The notes under the pieces: generated by a model
Database searches by the model: none
What the model saw: the letters and a program-made list of their open reading frames with translations, nothing else
Told to the model about the DNA's origin: nothing
Translations under genes and position numbers: made by a program
Shown here: positions 57,741 to 64,000 of the stretch, piece by piece
Layout of the letters: the number at the start of each line of letters is the position of its first letter
Numbering within the stretch: position 1 is the first letter of the stretch
Assembly: GCA_010909165.1 (NCBI GenBank)
Contig: MU008230.1
Location: 42,849-106,848 of the forward strand
Reading direction: 5' to 3'
DNA length: 64,000 bases
From: Anthoceros angustus
Lineage: Eukaryota; Streptophyta; Anthocerotopsida; Anthocerotales; Anthocerotaceae

Positions 57741-58119
57741 TTGGTACAACGATGACAGCGGGGAAGCAATGTGAACTTGCAAACACTCGTGTACCTACTG
57801 TGAGGGCTGAAGGGGTAGGTTGCTTCTTCACAACCACGTGAGTCTCCGCACTAGATGTACCCTCCTTGCGAGGAACACCGGCTTGCTTCTTTCTACACTC
57901 ACGTTCCCAGTGACCAGGTAACTTGCACCAATTGCAGCTTCTTGTCCTTTTGGGTTTCTTCTGGCTGGCTGTGGTTTGGGAAAACCCGGGGCACTCCCGA
58001 GGTCCTCCCACTATAAGCGCCACACTTATCACTTTATCGCCCAAATGCGTTGGGTTTCGTCCCATGAGACTTGTGTGAAAGTTCGAGGCCTTGTGATCAC
58101 GATGCCACCGCAGACACAA
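57740..58119 (-). pseudogene. copia C gag C terminus with zinc knuckle
   Basis: SCNWCKLPGHWERECRKKQ is a clear CCHC knuckle, close in sequence to the one in copia D. Upstream, HKASNFHTSLMGRNPTH is shared with arm A at 20213-20280. The UBN2 part of gag is not found upstream, where the inverted-repeat arm begins. Confidence 0.8.
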
Positions 58120-61100
58120 CTTCTCAGCCTCTAAACAAGCAAGGCGCCTACTCTCCCTCTCTGCACCAGCACCGCTTGCATCAAAATACCAATCCTCGAC
58201 CTACAACGACAAACAAATTGCAGGTCCCGCCTCAGCCGAGGAGCCTATCACGGCGCCTGTGGACCCCCGATCCACACCGCGATTTCGCCCTACTTAAGAC
58301 CACTTCTTCCACCTGGGGAGCGCCTTTACTTGCAGATTTGGGATCGTCCCTTAGGCTCGCCTGTGGCCTTCCACTAACACCTACACCTCTAATCCTACTC
58401 ATCTCTCATCTTCTCATCCTCTTCCTCCTATTCTAACCTCTTATTCGGCTTGCCTGACCGCCTCACGGCACAACCGCCTGGCCGCCTCCACCAAAGAAGT
58501 TCTTCCTTGGGCTATGAGTTTGACACTGACAATGAGAACCTCCAGGAGTCTTTCCGTCTACCCTCAAGCCGAGAGTTCCGGCATTGCCACACACCCAAAG
58601 CAAAGCAATTTCACAAAGAACCATTCACAAGGGGAGCAACTGCTTAGGCACTTGTAAGAGCAAGTCCTCCACCAAGCACTCCGACCACCGCGACTTCCTC
58701 TACTGACGCGTTGGCTCACACACGCACGAAATTCCTCCAGAATGGCAAAGGACTCATGAGGGTGGAAGCGCAAGACATGATACTTTACTTTGTGAAATCC
58801 TCCTCCTCTTATAGGAGGCCTTCCACATACAACCTCCCTTAGGTGACCCTCTGCGGGTCACCTTTTCCAATTTCTATTATTTCCTACCTTGACATTTAAT
58901 ACTAGCATCTAATTATGTCCTTGGTAAATTCTATTCTAGTAACTTCACCTAAGATCATCCTTAAAGGATGTCGTTATCTCCTTTCTATTCTTCTATCTAG
59001 CATTTATGGTCTTTGACCATATCTAGTCTTCACCTTTGGGGTGGGGCGCGTCCTTGTGGATTGGCTCCCTCGCCCTCCTTTTGCTCTTGCCCTTCCCGAT
59101 CTTGTCATCTTCCTAATGTGTGGGGCAAGTACAATCTTGCCCTTCCTCCATCTCAGGCGCCTTCTGTCCTCCGGCAATCGCCCCCCTCGCCTCAGGCGCC
59201 CTTCTTCTCCAGCCTCCTGGCGCGTTCATCGGCACTACGCGGTAGTCGGCGGACTCGGGTAGGGTGACTACCATGGTAGTCGGTCTTTTTTCTTCTTCTC
59301 CCCTCGGCCTCTTGGGTTGGAATCTTCCGTGCTCCTTTCCTCTGTTTGATTTGTCATACCTATCATGGAGCATTCTCAAAGTTCTTCCTCCCCAATTGTC
59401 GGATTTCACTAATCCTCCGGGCCTTTTGCATGGCCTCCTCTCTCGGCGGGCCTTCCCTGCTCGTGGGGTGAGAACTTCTCACCCCTCCTTCTCGGGTCGG
59501 ATCCGTCCTTGTCTCCTCTGGGTTGTCTCCCCCACCTCCTCTTCTATTCTGGTGTCACTGGCCCCGGCTCCTTCCTCACCCGGCCTCCGCGGCGGCTCCC
59601 AGCCCCATCGCGGTGCTTGCTCTGATGCGGACTACTCGGCGTGGTTTCTACCACGGTAGTGCGGACTACCGTGGGTGATCACCGTGGTAGGGTGACCCCG
59701 GAGGCGGTGTCCCCCTCCTTGCTCTCACGCCATCCCTTGGCCCTGCGCTCCTCCTTGACTCCTCAGTTCCTCGGAGTCCATGTCCTTGTAGCCTCATCAA
59801 AATCGAGGCCTCCAGTGCACTGCTGTGCTCCTTCATCATCATGAGGACCCAATGTCCTCCTCTTGGCCAACCGTAGACCTCATTGTTGGCCTTCAAAATC
59901 TATTGTGGAGGTGAGCCCCAAGCTATGATATTGCATTTGGAGATCATCAATCTCAGCCACTCTCCATCCTCACACCTACCCTTGTAGGCATCTCTTGAGT
60001 GGTCAATTCTCCCACCTTGACATGGAGGTACATTCTCCTCCTTGCTTCCTTGGTTGGCCAATTTTGCGAAGGGCATAATGCCAAAATCGCCTCTTCCTCA
60101 CCAGCATCTGTACCACCTTCTTGTGGTGCTCCTCCTCTGGAACCTCCTTTCGGTCTCTTGCTTGGCAAGTCCCTTCCCTTCTCCGCTTGCCAAGCACTCT
60201 TTCTCTCTCGCTCTTGCTTGCGTCTTGAGCTCCAGCTCCTTCTCCTCCAAATTACGGGTCCTTCGCAATTCCTCTTCCATGTCCGGATCTTGATGGCTTG
60301 GGTAGCCATCACACTTTCTGCGTCCATTTGTTGGACGCCACCTTCTCCCTTCCTAGCCTCTGTTTTGCCCTTTCTCTTGCTCTGGGCAAAATGCTCTTAC
60401 GCCTCCAAGTCCCGTTGGGTTGTTGCCGAATGGCTCTCTCCTCGATGCGACAACCTTCCCTCTAGGACCTTCTCCGCTCTCCATGGTCACAGTTGGAGCT
60501 TCTCCTGACCTTCTCGGCTTGTGCCTTCTCGTCGGACTCCATGGCTTGCCATTTTGTCCCTGCTTCCTCGGCCATGTCTTGGGCCTTCCTCTTGGCATGC
60601 CCACAAGGCTGCTAGTCCTAGCCCCTTCAAATCCACAGTGAGTGCTTCACAAGCACTCGGCAATTCTCCTAGGGGTCCCAATTCCACCCTTTGTTCTTGC
60701 TGGAAATTTCCAGCTCCCTTGCACTCCGGGCCGCCAGCCGGTCCCCTCACGTCGCATCCGCCCTTCCTCCAGCGGTGGTGGCGGCCTGGCGCCCCGCCTT
60801 TGCTTCTCCTTCCCTTCCACCCTAGCACCTGGCGTGGGGTGCTTGCCTACAGCGGTGGCTGCTCCCCTGTGGTGCCTACCTGGTGGTGGCGCCTACCACG
60901 GTGATACACCCTCTTGGGTGGGTGCCTCCCCTCTGGGGTAGGCGGGGTGCCTCTCTAGGCACAAATGAGATGGTGGGGACTCCCCACCCTTGGGCATCAC
61001 CCCTCCTGGTAGTCCTCCTCTCATAGACTACCATTCGGCCTTCCTCGGCGGTTCTGTTCCTCTCCTCCTTGCTCTGTGGGGAAAAGCTTCCCACTCGGCA

Positions 61101-61575
61101 ACCTTGTTGCCTCTACATCCTCCTTGCTCCTAGCATGCTTGTGGAGGTCGACCTCCCAGTCTTCCTCAATGCAAAGGCAAGGGCCTTTCCAAGCTTGGCT
61201 GGAGATGAATTATCTCAAGGATGCCAAGCATCTTCCAACTCCTTGCTTGTGAGAAGTCCCTCGTTTCCCACAAATGCACCAAATAGGTGCTAAGGTAGCA
61301 GGCCTTGGCCCTTCCTCATCCACAATTTGGCTTGAGGAGCTTCTCCGGTGGTGGATGTAGGCCTCATACATGATGGTGCCCCAATCCTTGGCTCCTCTGA
61401 AATCTTCCACAAAATTGGAGGAAGTTGGTGCTGAAATAAGAGTCCTTTGGTAATTTACCAACCACAATCTTTGCAAAGAGCCTCCACTTGACTCCTTGAT
61501 GCTCTCTTCCAGCCATTCTTGGCATGGGCCTTCACTCCTCCGTCCATCATGTCGAGGAGCTCTTGCGGAATTTGG
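57977..61575 (-). repeat. Inverted-repeat arm B
   Basis: This is the reverse-complement counterpart of 16805-20337, alignable through most of its length with many short gaps. Frames on the minus strand include a coiled-coil-like stretch (MEEELRRTRNLEEKELELKT near 60280-60220), NFVEDFRGAKDWGTIMYEAY (about 61415) and PRGGHWVLMMM (about 59875), all broken. A perfect palindrome GACTACCATGGTAGTC lies at 59266-59281. Confidence 0.65.
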
Positions 61576-62209
61576 AGAGGCCGTCCTCTTCCTCCATTCG
61601 ACCTCTCGAGGAGAGCAATTCGAGCTCTCCTCCTCCGGTCTCCATACACTGTCGAATGCTCCTTACGGTCCGGCGAGGATCCGTTCGAGCATTCCTCGGA
61701 TCGGCAGGCTGCCTATTGATGGAGATTGATGAAGCACTCCTCAATCAACTCCAAATTGGTGTAGGCCCATTGGCGGCCGCCACCCATCAATTGGATGTTA
61801 TCCTCCTCGCCCATTCTTAGAAAATCAACCAAATCGCGGGGTTAAGTTGCAAAACAAGTGAATTGGGGCATCTCGACTTCACCCCCTCACGGCGGCGTGA
61901 CCTGCCACCTTCTTTCCTTTCCCCACTCGCGAGGAGGAACCCTTGTGGGTTCCTTCCCTTGCCTTTCACTCGAGGCATTATCCAAATTGGCAATCTGGAG
62001 GCTTGCTCTCAAACGCTCCTTCTCCTCGAGTCCGTCAACAAACCCCTCCTGAGGCACAATTCCCACGTTAGGCTTGGTGACGCTCCTACACTGCTGCCAA
62101 TTTTCCTTGCGATTTCTCTTTCCAGGGCAAGGCGCCGCCGATAGGTGGTCGTGGTGCAGCAGGCGCTCTTACCCGGACGGGGTGAAGCCACTTCCGACCA
62201 TAGCCGGAC
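61576..62209. other. Sequence beyond arm B, unassigned
   Basis: Minus-strand frames at 61547-61744 continue the coding-like sequence of arm B outwards (RMEEEDGLSKFRKSSST). From about 61860 the sequence is unrelated and without clear signal. Confidence 0.3.
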
Positions 62210-62539
62210 GAGTGGTAAGATCCGCCTAGAAGGTACCTATTTTATGAATATAAATACCGTCATTTAGAGATACTAATTATAAGATAATAATTATTAAATA
62301 GAAAATAGCTGATAAATAGGATCATTGTCTAAATATAATAACTGATTAAACCAACTAGAAAAACCCCAACTAACACGGTACCAACAAACCCAACGTCTAA
62401 CCTATGAAAACCAAGAACAAGTAGGTAGTTCTAGAGCGGGACTCGGGGTCTTCTTGGCGTGACCAAAAGCCCCGTCTACATAATGTACAAGAAACAAGTA
62501 AAGGTCCAATTTCCAAAGCCTCTCTCCGCGGTAGCATCT

Positions 62540-62551
62540 TGGTATCGAGCC
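62540..62551 (+). other. Primer-binding site of element E
   Basis: TGGTATCGAGCC differs from the common tRNA-Met site TGGTATCAGAGCC by loss of one base. Confidence 0.6.
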
Positions 62552-63369
62552 TCGCCATCATGGGATCAAGGATCTTAGATCGGGCGGATCAAGCTAGGCT
62601 AAATCGTCGCGCATAGAGACATGTGTGGCGAGAATCCTTTGACACACATGAGCGAGACCAAAAGGACCAAACAAGGGAAAGATTCTAGAATTTGAGGTCA
62701 TCAAAGCCTGCAATCATTCCATTCAGGGTGAACTCGAGTACAATCTTCAGACCTTGTTGACCCGCGTTCGTAGTTGAAGGTACCACTGTGTGGTGAGAGA
62801 AATCCACACAAGGCGTGGCGGCAACTCCAAGGGAGTGATTACGAATCATTACGTAATCCGAAAGCAAAATGAGTGATCATGTCCACCTTTTGAGGTGGAT
62901 CGCATGATCTCTAGTGGAAGCGATGAGGATCACCCCTTGAAGGGATTGGGGACCGGGTCCGTCCGGGGCGCCAACAGCCAACAATTCCGAGGCGGGCGAC
63001 TCACCGACATCCATGCGTTGGGAAAAGAGCCCGTGGAGACGGAAGGGCGTAAAAGGCGGCGTCATGAACTCTTGAGGAGGCTTCACATCCAGCTAGGAGC
63101 GGAAGCCCAACAAGAGGACTTTGCAACCGAATTTCCAGCAAGGCCCGAGCTCGCGGTTGCACCGGTAGGATTACAACTCGAACCCGGTGCTATGGCGACC
63201 CGTAAACGGGTGGGACCAGCCAGCGGAACTCGACAACCCGCAAACACCGAAGCTCAAGATCGGTAGGAAGGAGTTGACCGAGGTTGCGATTTTGCGCTTT
63301 TGGAAGGAGAACCCAAGTGGTTGAACACACACCGTGAGGAGTTGCGGGCATCATTCTCGTGCCAAGGCC

Positions 63370-64000
63370 ATGGAGAAGGTTGAGGAATCCATTGGCAAGC
63401 TTGAGATGCAAGTGGGGAGGCCGAGCCCGTTTGGAGGCGGTGGCGGGTGTGCTCCAGGCGGGCAGCCATCACCCTAGGCGCTCATCCCCACCACGCCAAG
63501 AAACTTCCAGCCCACCCAAGTTGCGATGGCACACAACACTCAACACCCCTTGCCACATTGAGGCCTTTGACTCACGAATCGATGGAAGGAGAAGGAGAGA
63601 CACTCACCAACCAATCCAAGCGACCGTGAGTTGAGTGTTGAAGATGGGGAGCGAAACTTGTTGTGGAGCTCCAACTGGCGAGAAGGACAACAAAGAAATT
63701 CGAGGCCATGGTGCGGCGTGCTGACTCATGAGGTATGAGCACCGGGAACACCAGAGGGAGGTCGAGTGGAGAGGAGCAAGGAAGAGAAGAACATCACTTC
63801 AAACCCAAACCCCAACTCGACAAGGAGCTACGCAAGATCAAGGCATGCCATTTGATGGAAGTACAAAGGATGCTCAAAGCGTACATGATTGGTTAGACAA
63901 ACTTGACAAATACCTTGCTGCTTCTGACAAGGATGATCTGTCAAAGATCAATTTCTGCGTGATGTGTTTGGAAGGGTATGCCTATCGATGGTGGCGAGAG
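63370..64000 (+). pseudogene. Ty3/gypsy gag, partial
   Basis: The start at 63370 gives MEKVEESIGKLEMQVGR, then Gly/Pro-rich sequence, with frame changes. The retrotransposon gag core is clear near the edge (from about 63851): FDGSTKDAQSVHDWLDKLDK, then INFCVMCLEGYAYRWW. The W-x-x-x-L and YRWW spacing is typical of plant gypsy gag. It continues beyond the window. Confidence 0.75.

Larger units (their letters stand above)
53205..58120 (-). mobile_element. Ty1/copia element C, minus strand
   Basis: On the minus strand: gag zinc knuckle (about 57960), protease, integrase, RT and RNase H (ending 54466). A 1.05-kb spacer follows, then the polypurine tract CAAGTGGGAG (about 53414), then a 3' LTR-like AT-rich stretch (53413 to about 53205) related to those of copia A and B (shared CATTAGGGTTGCG and AATGTAATT). 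The 5' side passes straight into inverted-repeat arm B at 58.0-61.6 kb, so no 5' LTR is assigned. Confidence 0.7.
62210..64000 (+). mobile_element. Ty3/gypsy element E, 5' end, truncated by window edge
   Basis: An AT-rich LTR-like stretch with TATAAATA near 62261 ends before a tRNA-Met-type primer site TGGTATCGAGCC (62540-62551). A leader and gag follow to the window end. The left LTR border cannot be fixed because no second LTR is in the window. Confidence 0.55.

Overview
This is a nuclear window from a plant-like eukaryote. The evidence is a plant-type 2-oxoglutarate oxygenase with short GT-AG introns, many Ty1/copia and Ty3/gypsy elements primed by tRNA-Met or tRNA-Asp sites, a Mutator-like (MULE) element with a 10-bp target duplication, and a probable CACTA element. 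Short introns (about 75-150 bp), a crinkler-type gene and a giant GTPase-vWA gene would fit a seed-free plant, but the species cannot be fixed from the sequence. Many reading frames break by single bases, often in homopolymers, so part of the damage is probably draft-assembly error rather than decay.

Layout. 1-10.8 kb is the only conventional gene-bearing part. It holds a partial membrane-anchored charged protein (-), a 2OG-Fe(II) oxygenase (-), and, diverging from that, a roughly 2,300-codon gene (+) joining a GBP/dynamin-like GTPase, Cys/His-rich zinc repeats and a von Willebrand A domain. 11.7-16.1 kb is a MULE with long terminal inverted repeats, exact 10-bp target duplications and a tandemly duplicated interior. 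16.8-20.3 kb and 58.0-61.6 kb are the two arms of a diverged inverted repeat of about 3.5 kb. 20.8-26.1 kb is bounded by CACTA-like ends and contains a copia remnant, a C-rich tract and an 830-bp ATCCC/ATCCCC array.

26.9-32.4 kb is the most striking part. A 5' LTR, a tRNA-Asp primer site, a polypurine tract and a truncated 3' LTR frame an intact, intronless 890-residue protein with a ubiquitin-like header, a P-loop ATPase and a restriction-nuclease-like C terminus (crinkler/RHS class). No gag or pol is visible between these LTRs, so it looks like a non-autonomous LTR element carrying an effector-type gene.

32.4-64 kb is nested retroelement debris. It contains two head-to-tail Ty3/gypsy half-copies meeting near a single N, the second followed by a canonical PHD finger. 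A copia element at 38.7-50.7 kb is split by a second copia element at 41.5-47.8 kb. A third copia element runs on the minus strand at 53.2-58.1 kb. The start of another Ty3/gypsy element, with gag, runs off the right edge.
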